NCBI RefSeq assembly: GCF_000716445.1
Contig: NZ_JNWK01000099.1
Location: 1 to 14,903 of the forward strand
From: Streptomyces wedmorensis
GTDB lineage: Bacteria; Actinomycetota; Actinomycetes; Streptomycetales; Streptomycetaceae
Direction: 5' to 3'
DNA: 14,903 bases
Positions 8,669 through 14,903 of this stretch are shown here, piece by piece. The first letter of the stretch is position 1. Each line of letters begins with the position of its first letter. Below the pieces are notes generated by a model. It was not told where the DNA came from, ran no database searches, and saw only the letters and a list, made by a program, of their open reading frames with translations. The position numbers and the translations under genes are program-made.

Positions 8669-9743
8669 ATGCCGTCCCGGGTCTCGGTCGCGCCGGAGAC
8701 GGTGCCCTGGAGCTGGGCGGCGACCGCGTCGTGGCCCGCGTCGGTGAGCAGGTCGACCGGAGTCCGGTCGGCGGGTGAGGCGAGCCAGGCCAGCACGTCG
8801 GTGATCGGCCGCCGGTGGCTGGCGGCGGCGAGAAACAGCGCGCCGAGCGTGTTGGACGCGGCGGTGGACCAGAAGTCGGAGTCGCTCGACTCGTCCACGC
8901 TCGCCGCGACGAAGTGCCCGGCCAGTCGCTTCGCGCCGGCCAGGTCGCGGGCGTCGGCCAGGATGTCCCACCACATCTCGCGCGGATGGTGGGCGATCTG
9001 CTGGGGTCCAGCGTCCAGACCGTGCCGACCTCCGCACGGGCGTCCACCGTCGCGGTGAAGGCGTCGTTCGCGGCCTTGTTGCTGGTGAGCAGGACCGGTC
9101 CGGGGGCCGCGAGGATGGCGGGGATCGCCAGCCCGGACGTCTTGCCGGAACGCGGGGCCATGATCGCGACGATCACGTCCTCCCAGGACGCGCGAACCTC
9201 GGCCCGGCCCGGGTCGAGGGTGCCGAGCAGGATGCCGCGGTCAGAGGGAGCGACCTCTTTTACACTCCCGGTCGCCGAGGGACGGCCGCAGGCTCTTGGC
9301 CTTGGCGGTGATCTCCTTGTCCAGCAGCGGCGTCAGATCGGCCTTGCGGGCGAGACCGGTCTTGGCACCGGAGCGCCTGCGCATCCACAGCACCAGGCCG
9401 GTGGTGAGCAGGGCCAGAGTGAGCAGGCCGGGAACGACGCGGGCGCCGACAAGCAGCTCGGTGGTGCTCAGGGCCGGCCACAGCGCCTCGGGGTGCAGCA
9501 GGGCGTCGGTGGCGCGGAAGGGGGCCCACGGGCCGCTTCCGACAAGGGAGTTGGTGAGGCTGCCGGTCAGCCAGGCTAGGGAGCCGAAGGTGAGGGCGCC
9601 GCCCAGGACGCCGAACAGGAGGTAGAGGAGCGCGTCGGAGCCGGTGGTCGTCGACGGCGCGCTGGTGCGCGGGGAGGGCACGGGCAGTTCCTTGGGGTGC
9701 GAGCTGGCGGGGGCGGGGCGCGCTCGGCTCTCGTGCAGCTCAT
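8323..9743 (-). pseudogene. TraG/VirD4-like type IV coupling protein, frameshifted and 3'-truncated
   Basis: This family of inner-membrane ATPases links the relaxase-DNA complex to the transfer channel. Two hydrophobic segments lie near the N-terminus (DALLYLLFGVLGGALTFG; VVPGLLTLALLTTGLVLW). They are followed by ILLGTLDPGRAEVRASWED, Walker A APRSGKTS at 9135-9158, and a Walker B-like LCVLDEAANV near 8396-8422. Three frame changes are needed: one base missing in the G runs at 9709-9718 (plus-strand view), one extra at 9267-9269, and one missing at 9003-9006. These give ORFs at 9241-9681, 8535-9176 and 7741-8976, the last continuing as antisense NRPS. The C-terminus after IPMTI is gone. I place the start at ATG 9743 because of a strong ribosome binding site; GTG 9681 with AAGGA upstream is the alternative and would remove one frameshift. 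The relaxase gene lies upstream in the same orientation. Confidence 0.75.
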
Positions 9744-9756
9744 GGGCCTACTCCTT
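9741..9756 (-). promoter_or_regulatory. Strong Shine-Dalgarno and start codon of coupling protein
   Basis: On the minus strand AAGGAG (9756 to 9751) is followed by seven bases and ATG (9743 to 9741). This is the best ribosome binding site near the gene. It supports a start 62 bases upstream of GTG 9681 and therefore an additional missing base in the C-rich stretch between them, after which the N-terminus reads on into ELPVPSPRTSAPS. Confidence 0.55.
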
Positions 9757-10000
9757 CGGGATCGAACGGAATCGTTTCAGCGGGAACGCGGGGCGGGACG
9801 TCCTGCGGACGGAGCCGGCGAGGGGGGCAGGAGGAGCGCTGGTGCCGGTGCCCGCCTTTCCACCCGAGGAAGCGAGACCGGTCTGGTGGCCGAGGGCAGC
9901 GGCGGCGGGGTCACGGCGCGAGCGACAGGGTCAGGCCGTCGGCGAGGACCGAGAGCCGTTCGCTGGCGGGGGCGGGACTGCCGGCGGTGACGACCCCCGA
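9744..10000. other. Gap between relaxase stop and coupling-protein start; likely relaxase tail
   Basis: No separate gene is convincing here. On the minus strand, codons directly after the TGA at 10001-10003 keep very high third-position GC (VVTAGSPAPASERLSVLADG). After a further frame change near 9912 a Gly/Ala/Ser/Pro-rich stretch (HQTGLASSGGKAGTGTSAPP) runs to a TGA at 9777-9779, 20 bases before the coupling-protein ribosome binding site. This looks like a disordered C-terminal tail of the relaxase separated by lesions, but that is inference. Confidence 0.35.
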
Positions 10001-11266
10001 TCACCGCCGAGGACCGGAGGCGTGCGGCGGACGGGCAGACGGGCGGGATTCCACGACATCGATGCCGAAGGCCGAGGTGATGACCTCGGCCTTGGCCGCT
10101 GCGGGTGAGGCGGCCAGTGCCGCGCTCCAGGAGGCGGACGGGTTCGAGGAGTGCGTCGGCGCTTCGGCCTGGGACCGGGAAGGGCCGCCGACACGACGCA
10201 GCTCGTCCTCCGAGTCGACGAGCTCCGACTGCGCCGAGCAGACGAACTCTGCCGCGAAGCCGAACCGGTCGGCCAGCCCGTACGCCTCGTCGTCGAGGTC
10301 GTTGATGTGCTCGCTGGCGGCCTCCAGTGCTTCCCGGACGCGCTCCAGGGCCCCATGCTCGGGGTGGAGGAGCTGGTCGACCGCTCCTCGAAGGCCCTCT
10401 CCGTTCGCGGCCGACCTGATCTCGTCGGTGATCTGGAGAAGCGCGGCGCCGGGGGCGTAGCACTCAAGGGGGTTCGCCGGGGTGCTCATCCGGGCTATGT
10501 CCAGGGCGGGCGCGAGAGCGACGTCGTAGCGGGCGGCGCGGAGCATCTCGGCGGCGTGGCTGGCGATGGCGACCTGGTTGGCGACCGGCGTGGTGGTGGG
10601 AAGCCGGTGGCGCCGACCGTGCCAGTCCTGTATTTGCTGGAAGCCGGCGTGCTTGAGGATCATGGCGGAGAGGTCGTCGGTGGCGCCCTTGGCCACGACG
10701 CTGCCGCTGAACTCGGAGGAGATGGTGATCGGAGGAGCGGGCACAGAGGTCTCCTGGGCACGGGAAGTCGGAGGGGAGGCGGTGGTCAGGTACCCCAGCT
10801 CGGCTGCGATCCGGCGGCATTCGGCCTGGAGGCGGAAGGCGTCGCGGTAGCCGTGGTGCAGGCCACCGTCCTCGCGGGCGAGAGTGGCCACGATGTGCAC
10901 TTGCCGGGGCTGGTTGCGCAGGGCGATCCACCGGCAGGCGTCCGGGGCGATGCCGGTGGCGGACACCAGCCGTCGGGCGATGTCGGCCCACTGCGCGTCG
11001 GTGAGGTCCGGCAGACGGGGGTCGGACCTCACCGAGCAGACCCACGTGGGTCGAGCGGGCGCACGGGCCCCGAGGCGCTCGACGGGAGCGTCGAGCGCCT
11101 GGGCCAAGTACGACAGAGAGCTCGGCTCGGTGAGCAGTTCGATCGGCGCCCCATGGCCGTCACCCGCGACCAGCCGGAGGTTGACGTGGTTAACACGTTC
11201 ACCCGGCCCGTACAAGTAGGTGAGCAGGCCGGCGGTGTCGCTGGCGCGCTGCAGGTGGGCGATCAC
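10001..11266 (-). CDS. Relaxase/mobilisation nuclease-like protein
   Basis: The 421-residue frame starts MIAHLQRASDTAGLLTYLYGPGER, the usual opening of actinomycete relaxase/mobilisation proteins. It contains RWIALRNQPRQVHIVATLARE (residues 113-132), which fits the relaxase region that normally carries the metal-binding histidines; only one His (H124) of the usual HxH pattern is present, followed by an HH at 137-138. In this role it would nick DNA at an origin of transfer and lead the strand to the coupling protein encoded next downstream. The start is GTG 11266 with GAGG eight bases upstream. The second half is helical and Ala/Glu-rich (LERVREALEAASEHINDLDDE) and the end is Pro/Ser-rich. The stop at 10001 may be premature. 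An imperfect hairpin at 11396-11430 lies in the upstream gap, but I cannot identify an oriT. Confidence 0.65.
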   Translation of the reverse strand: MIAHLQRASDTAGLLTYLYGPGERVNHVNLRLVAGDGHGAPIELLTEPSSLSYLAQALDAPVERLGARAPARPTWVCSVRSDPRLPDLTDAQWADIARRLVSATGIAPDACRWIALRNQPRQVHIVATLAREDGGLHHGYRDAFRLQAECRRIAAELGYLTTASPPTSRAQETSVPAPPITISSEFSGSVVAKGATDDLSAMILKHAGFQQIQDWHGRRHRLPTTTPVANQVAIASHAAEMLRAARYDVALAPALDIARMSTPANPLECYAPGAALLQITDEIRSAANGEGLRGAVDQLLHPEHGALERVREALEAASEHINDLDDEAYGLADRFGFAAEFVCSAQSELVDSEDELRRVGGPSRSQAEAPTHSSNPSASWSAALAASPAAAKAEVITSAFGIDVVESRPSARPPHASGPRR

Positions 11267-11443
11267 GGCGGCTACCTCGGAAGGGAATGACGGAGCGCGG
11301 CCCCGAAGGTCGGACCGACAGGGAGAGGATCCGCTGGATTCGGGATTTGGCCCCGCCGGAGATCACTGATAGACGCCGCGCTCACCGGCCCTGACCTGCG
11401 GGGAGAGCAGAAGCCGGTGCCCCGCCGCAGCAGGGCAGAACGG

Positions 11444-11704
11444 CTAGAAGTACGGGTTCTCGTTGGGCCGGTCGGCGTCGGTGGCGGCCTGGAGCAGCTC
11501 GGGGAGGTCGTCCGGTTCGGAGGAGCGCTGGTCGATCCACCAGCCGGCGCGGGTGCTCGTGCGAGCGGACTCCTCGATCTCCTCCCACTCCGTCTCGCTG
11601 GTGTCGCCTTCGACGACCAGGGCGGTGTAGGCGGCGGCCAGGATCTGGTGGCGGCAGCGCGCACCCCAGGGGGCCGCGCGCTCGGTCCCCTCCAGTGGAG
11701 GCAT
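11444..11704 (-). CDS. Small conserved-looking acidic protein of mobile element
   Basis: The frame encodes 86 residues from ATG 11704 to TAG 11444: MPPLEGTERAAPWGARCRH, then ILAAAYTALVVEGDTSETEWEEIEE, and a C-terminus ending DADRPNENPYF. The pattern of a short helix, an acidic middle and a conserved-looking tail resembles small uncharacterised proteins near actinomycete conjugation genes, from memory rather than a search. Nothing suggests a catalytic function, a signal peptide or a membrane segment. The frame is open further upstream to 11908, but that extension is basic and low-complexity; the ATG is preceded only by a weak GTGGCGG. It lies 177 bases upstream of the relaxase in the same orientation, and a perfect inverted repeat lies about 50 bases upstream. 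The function is unknown. Confidence 0.55.
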   Translation of the reverse strand: MPPLEGTERAAPWGARCRHQILAAAYTALVVEGDTSETEWEEIEESARTSTRAGWWIDQRSSEPDDLPELLQAATDADRPNENPYF

Positions 11705-11752
11705 CCGCCACTGCTGGGACCAGGCTTCGGACTCGACCCGTTCCTCAGCCCT

Positions 11753-11777
11753 GGACCCTACACAAGCTGTAGGGTCC
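11753..11777. repeat. Perfect 10-bp inverted repeat with 5-base loop
   Basis: GGACCCTACA at 11753-11762 and TGTAGGGTCC at 11768-11777 are exact reverse complements, separated by CAAGC. It sits 49 bases upstream of the small ORF that starts at 11704, a position suited to an operator for a dimeric repressor. No T-run follows on either strand, so a simple intrinsic terminator is less likely. Confidence 0.7.
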
Positions 11778-11855
11778 CGTCGCTTGTGGCACGGACCGTG
11801 CTGGCTGACCTGCAGCTTTTTTGCTGTTCCAGCTCGATGGCACAGCCGGTGGTTC

Positions 11856-12153
11856 TCACCACCGTGGTACTTCCTCGCGCTTCCGCCGGACCTGTGGCTG
11901 CCGTTCAACTGGCCGCACCATGTGCTCGCTTACCTGCGGGCCCTCCGTATGCGCCGGCGAGATCGGCGCTGGAACCACCATCAGGAGCTCCGACTTGCTG
12001 TCGACGCGGGCCGCCCCGGCTTGGACCAGCTTCCAGAACGTCGTCTCATGAATACGGGCCCAGTCAGGCGTCCCGCTGTGACCGGCCTGAGGTCTCTCCG
12101 CACCCGCGGAGATGGTCACGGATCGTGTAGGACGAGTACGGCTTGTCGGCCAT
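11856..12153 (-). pseudogene. Possible small broken gene, unknown function
   Basis: From ATG 12153 (GAGG eight bases upstream) the minus strand reads MADKPYSSYTIRDHLRG and on to SQRDA, where it stops at TGA 12064-12066. One base out of frame, DWARIHETTFWKLVQAGA and SKSELLMVV follow, running to a TGA at 11856. Removing one base near 12067 would join them into a protein of about 98 residues. Third-position GC is high in both parts. However, the opposite strand (11784-12155) is also open and reads plausibly (DLWLPFNWPHHVLAYLRAL), so the coding strand is not certain. I do not recognise either product. The wider gap 11705-12289 holds nothing else I can support besides the two inverted repeats listed. 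Confidence 0.25.
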
Positions 12154-12164
12154 GACCACCACCT

Positions 12165-12246
12165 CAGGTAGCGGTCATGGGCCTGCCGACCGGCCGAGGC
12201 ACCCGTAGGCGGGCCATGACCCAGGTGAATGCGGGTGCGCTACCTG
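12165..12246. terminator. Large interrupted stem-loop downstream of the ATPase gene
   Basis: CAGGTAGCG at 12165-12173 pairs exactly with CGCTACCTG at 12238-12246. Directly inside it, GGTCATGG at 12173-12180 pairs with CCATGACC at 12214-12221, and GCCTGCC further in pairs imperfectly with GGCGGGC. One side is continuous while the other carries a 16-base interruption. It lies 44-125 bases beyond the stop of the minus-strand ATPase gene, so it could end that transcript in the U-run-free style common in actinomycetes. A recombination or protein-binding site is the alternative. Confidence 0.45.
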
Positions 12247-12289
12247 CCTGGCCGGGCGACGTCAGCGGGTAAAACGCAGCCAGCGCCTT

Positions 12290-14305
12290 CTAGCTGGATT
12301 CCTCCGTGCCAGTCTCATCTTCGATCAGGCCGTACGGAGGACGGTCCTCGCTGCGGCTGTACCGCACGACGACGCTGTCTTCGACAAGGTCGGGTGGGCT
12401 GTTGTCGACGACGATGACCTGGGCCCCTGCGCCGAGCTCAGCCAGCCAGGCCGTCAGGTGTCGGTAGAAGTCGTCGATGGCGACGGCGTCGGCGATGGTG
12501 GAGTCCAGGGTGCCGCCGTGGCCGAGGTTCTTCTGAGGGCTGTCGATCATGAGGAAGCCCGGGTGTGCGGCTGATGTTTCGCTCGCGACCTCGAAGACGG
12601 CGAGCTGCCATGCCAGCGTCAGGAGAGTTCGGGCGCCGGAAGAGGCCTCCTGATAGGAGTCGCCGCGCACGTGCGGCGTTAGGTTGGAGTCGATGAACGG
12701 CTGGCTGAGCTTGGGGTAGCGCCACTGGCGGAGGAGTTCGCCGTAGCGTCCGCTAATGCGGGCCAAGACGCGGTCACGGTCGCGGGTGGCGTCGCCCAGC
12801 TGGTCGAGTTCTTCGCGGAGGCGGGCGATCTGCGCTTCGTGTCGTTCCACGTTGGCAACGCGCTTGGTAATCCCTTCGTTGAGCTTGGTGACGTTCTCGG
12901 CGTGCTGGGCTTGGCGCAGCACCTCTTCGCGGCGACGCTGGAGATTGTCGCGTGCGGCCAGGTAGGGCGAAACTGCGGGCGAGGTCGCCTCATCCAGGGC
13001 GGCAGCCGCCTGCTGTTCGGCCAGTGCCGCGTCTTCCACCTGAAGTTTCAACTGCGCGAGCGAAGCGTCGAGCCCGTCGATGTAGATGGTGATTTCCTTC
13101 AGGCGGGCCTTGGTGGAACGGATCTCGGCCGCGACGTCCAGGCGGTTCTCGTCCGTGCAGGGCTCGGAGTCCGCCGCACCTAGAGTGAGGGTCTCCTCCC
13201 CCTCGGGAAGCGTGTGGTGACACAGGCTGCACTGGCCATCTGTCCTCGAAGGCGGACCAGCCAGACGGTGCAGGCACGCTGGGCACGTTGTGACGCTCAG
13301 GGGGTCGAACAGCTGTCGTGCCTCGGCCAGCATGCCCAGCTTGAGGAGGTCGTCGGCGTACTGCGCGCGAAGAGGCAGCATGCGGGCGAGCTGCGTCTCG
13401 CAGTCTCGCAAGACGGCTGCGGCTCGCCTGGATCTCTGGGCTGCCTGCTGATGCTCGCGGCGGAGCTGGGCAGCGAAGGCCGTACCGGCTTGGGCTTGGT
13501 GGTCGAGTGCCTGGATCTGCTCGGCGATCTCGGCGAGCTCGTCGTAGAACGTCTGAGGGGTGAGCGCGTCTCGCAGGTCGATGGGACCACGCTGCTCCTG
13601 CACGAACGCCCGGGCGCCGGCGAGCTCGGCCTTCGCGTTGCTGAGGCGGGTCCCGAGCTCGCGGATGCGTTGCCCGAGCTCGACGGCACGGTCGTCGTGG
13701 ACTCCGAAGACGACGTCCACAACCTGCTTCAGCTTGTGCCTCTTCATGAATTGGTTCTCGAAGAGGAAGTGCTTGTCGGCTACGCGCTCGTTCGGCAGGA
13801 ACGCCAACGCCATGAGGTCACGGAAGCTCAGTGGGTCCGTGCGGGACTCACGGCTCGTGGGCGCTTCACGAAGCTGCACACCTTCGAGCTTGCAGTGCCC
13901 CAGGAGGAGCGAGGACAAGCTGTCGGGTGCTCCGGCCGGCTCGATCGGCCTGCTCTCGGCGCTGGACAGCGCGGGGTTGTCGAGCGTTCCCCGGCGCACG
14001 TACGCGACCTTCGACGGCCCGCCGACGGAGCGCTCGATCACGTGCGGCTCGCCGGACAGCTCGACCTCGAGAAGGCAGGAGCGGACCTTCCTCAGCACTT
14101 CTGGATGCCGGGGGTGTCTCTTGGCACCGAGCCCGTACGCGATGAACTCCAGCACCGCAGTCTTGCCCGAGCTGAAGGCTCCGGCAACCACGGACAGAGG
14201 ACGCACGCGCTGTGCGTCCCTGAAGTCGACGTCATAGGTGCGATCGATGCCGGCCAGGCGCAGACGCCGGATTCGAATGCCGGGCAGAGGCTGCATGGTG
14301 ATCAT
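12290..14305 (-). CDS. SMC/Rad50-like ABC ATPase, candidate ABC-3C ATPase
   Basis: The 671-residue protein is intact. Walker A is GAFSSGKT (residues 42-49) in an N-terminal half-domain (IRIRRLRLAGIDRTYDVDF). Two long charged helical stretches (about 205-335 and 390-520) look like antiparallel coiled coil. Between them lie CPAC (341-344) and CSLC (359-362), a four-cysteine zinc ribbon. The C-terminal half-domain has SSGART (555-560) in the ABC-signature position and FLMIDSPQKNLG (584-595) as Walker B and D-loop. This layout is that of DUF3732-type ATPases of ABC three-component conflict systems, and of Rad50/SMC proteins generally. ATG 14305 overlaps the upstream stop as ATGA, so the two genes are probably translationally coupled; ATG 14296, ten bases after GGAGG, is the alternative. 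Rad50 is unlikely because no Mre11 partner is visible and the coils are short. Confidence 0.75.
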   Translation of the reverse strand: MITMQPLPGIRIRRLRLAGIDRTYDVDFRDAQRVRPLSVVAGAFSSGKTAVLEFIAYGLGAKRHPRHPEVLRKVRSCLLEVELSGEPHVIERSVGGPSKVAYVRRGTLDNPALSSAESRPIEPAGAPDSLSSLLLGHCKLEGVQLREAPTSRESRTDPLSFRDLMALAFLPNERVADKHFLFENQFMKRHKLKQVVDVVFGVHDDRAVELGQRIRELGTRLSNAKAELAGARAFVQEQRGPIDLRDALTPQTFYDELAEIAEQIQALDHQAQAGTAFAAQLRREHQQAAQRSRRAAAVLRDCETQLARMLPLRAQYADDLLKLGMLAEARQLFDPLSVTTCPACLHRLAGPPSRTDGQCSLCHHTLPEGEETLTLGAADSEPCTDENRLDVAAEIRSTKARLKEITIYIDGLDASLAQLKLQVEDAALAEQQAAAALDEATSPAVSPYLAARDNLQRRREEVLRQAQHAENVTKLNEGITKRVANVERHEAQIARLREELDQLGDATRDRDRVLARISGRYGELLRQWRYPKLSQPFIDSNLTPHVRGDSYQEASSGARTLLTLAWQLAVFEVASETSAAHPGFLMIDSPQKNLGHGGTLDSTIADAVAIDDFYRHLTAWLAELGAGAQVIVVDNSPPDLVEDSVVVRYSRSEDRPPYGLIEDETGTEESS

Positions 14306-14799
14306 CCCTCCCAGGGCATGTCGGACGTGTATGGTTCTGGGCCCAGGACGCTCATGAGTGCGGCCCCGGGGCCGCCGTTGCCGTCCGAGCGCAGCCACCG
14401 CGCCGTCTGCTCCCGCAGAGCCTTGTCGCTGAGCCGGTGCAGTCGGCGCACGACGATCGACGCAGCGGTGCTGAACGAGGCGGCGTAGGTCGCGGTGAAC
14501 TGTGCCCCGAGTTCGTGGCCACGGGGGCTGATTGTGTACGCGAGGGCACCCTTGTGGTTGTGGACCTCGCAGCATCCGTAGGCAATAAGGAGCGCGAGGT
14601 CGTGCTGGATCCGTTCGCGGCGACTGGTGAACCGCTGCGAGGAGGAGGCGTAGGACAGCACCTGTGGATCGAAGCCGGCCAGTCGCAACAGGTTGGCCTC
14701 TCGGTCTTCGGACCGGATCACGAGGAACGGGTTCGCGGACAGGAAGTCGTAGTAGCCGATGCGTTCCAGGCTCGCTCCGTTCGTGTCCTGCCCGGCCAC
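14302..14799 (-). CDS. Candidate ABC-3C middle component (winged-helix-like small protein)
   Basis: The 165-residue protein reads LERIGYYDFLSANPFLVIRSE near the start, then FDPQVLSYASSSQRFTSRRER (43-63), HDLALLIAYGCCEVHN (66-81), YTISPRGHELGAQF (89-101) and VVRRLHRLSDKALR (116-129). The central part, a helix followed by a small beta-hairpin and another helix, suggests a winged helix; there is no catalytic motif, signal peptide or membrane segment. Middle components of ABC three-component systems are small proteins of this kind encoded just before the ATPase, as here with a 4-base ATGA overlap. The start is GTG 14799: an in-frame TGA lies 24 bases upstream and no other start codon intervenes, although no good ribosome binding site is visible. 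The ABC-3C assignment is by context and resemblance, not by search. Confidence 0.6.
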   Translation of the reverse strand: MAGQDTNGASLERIGYYDFLSANPFLVIRSEDREANLLRLAGFDPQVLSYASSSQRFTSRRERIQHDLALLIAYGCCEVHNHKGALAYTISPRGHELGAQFTATYAASFSTAASIVVRRLHRLSDKALREQTARWLRSDGNGGPGAALMSVLGPEPYTSDMPWEG

Positions 14800-14861
14800 A
14801 GCGTCTAGGACTTGTCCGGTCGATCATGTGACTACTCCGTGCCCGAGTCGTTGCTGTGGGC

Positions 14862-14903
14862 ATGGGGCGGGGTGATCTGACGGATGCCGAGTGGGAACGG
14901 CTT
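14862..14903 (+). mobile_element. 5' end of an IS5-family transposase, runs off right edge
   Basis: From ATG 14862 the frame reads MGRGDLTDAEWERL to the window edge. This is the characteristic opening of a large group of Streptomyces IS5-family transposases (xRxDLTDAEWxRLxPLLP). Only 14 residues are visible, so completeness cannot be judged. The element's left end must lie between the GTG start of the divergent gene (14799) and this ATG; I could not identify the terminal inverted repeat. Its insertion, less than 62 bases upstream of the candidate ABC-3C pair, replaced or displaced the promoter region or an upstream gene of that operon. Confidence 0.75.

Noticed and set aside
10151..11290. A 379-residue plus-strand ORF
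   Set aside because: It is the antisense of the relaxase frame, which carries the recognisable N-terminus and the better start.
11396..11430. Imperfect hairpin (CTGCGGGG with CCCCGCCGCAG) as origin of transfer
   Set aside because: The stem needs a 3-base bulge, the region is GC-rich enough for chance pairing, and no recognisable nick site is present.
12290..14863. An 857-residue reading frame for the ATPase starting at 14863
   Set aside because: The first 186 residues are Arg/Pro-rich shadow sequence of the small upstream gene; ATPase homology starts at ATG 14305, which overlaps the upstream stop.
14832..14903. Minus-strand tail reading KPFPLGIRQI and on to a TAG, as the C-terminus of an effector gene
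   Set aside because: It is the antisense of the transposase start MGRGDLTDAEWERL on the plus strand, which is a much better match to a known family.
1..14903. CRISPR arrays, tRNA or rRNA genes
   Set aside because: No regularly spaced direct repeats, and no tRNA- or rRNA-like sequence was seen on either strand.

Overview
The window looks like actinomycete DNA, most likely Streptomyces or a close relative. Base composition is very GC-rich with strong G/C bias at third codon positions, several genes start with GTG, two IS5-type transposases are present, and there is a nonribosomal peptide synthetase (NRPS) next to actinomycete-style conjugation genes. It reads as an accessory region assembled from mobile pieces, much of it decayed.

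Layout from left to right. (1) 1-120, minus: 5' part of an unrecognised gene leaving the left edge. (2) 321-1035, plus: a transposase remnant that joins halves of two different IS5-superfamily transposases. (3) 1110-8323, plus: a two-module NRPS reading C-A-T-E-C-A-T when its lesions are ignored. It carries a frameshifting deletion, an in-frame stop and a frameshift in a G run, and it loses its 3' end inside the second carrier domain. (4) 8321-8326: a sharp junction where the NRPS meets, tail to tail, a minus-strand gene that is also cut off. (5) 8323-9743, minus: a TraG/VirD4-like type IV coupling protein with three single-base frameshifts. (6) 9777-11266, minus: a relaxase-like mobilisation protein. 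(7) 11444-11704, minus: a small acidic ORF, with a perfect 10-bp inverted repeat upstream. (8) 11856-12246: a poorly supported broken ORF and a large stem-loop. (9) 12290-14799, minus: an intact, translationally coupled pair, a winged-helix-like small protein followed by an SMC/Rad50-like ABC ATPase with a central zinc ribbon. (10) 14862-14903, plus: the first 14 codons of another IS5-family transposase leaving the right edge.

The relaxase and coupling protein would once have worked together in conjugative transfer. The small ORF probably belonged to the same element. The NRPS would have added a predicted D-asparagine and a second, unassigned residue to a chain begun elsewhere; as written it cannot be made as one protein.

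The most interesting part is the 12290-14799 pair. It matches the layout of two of the three parts of ABC three-component (ABC-3C) conflict systems: a middle component and the ABC ATPase. The third part, an effector, would be expected upstream, where a transposase gene now begins only about 60 bp away. This pair has no visible lesions, while everything to its left is broken or truncated.
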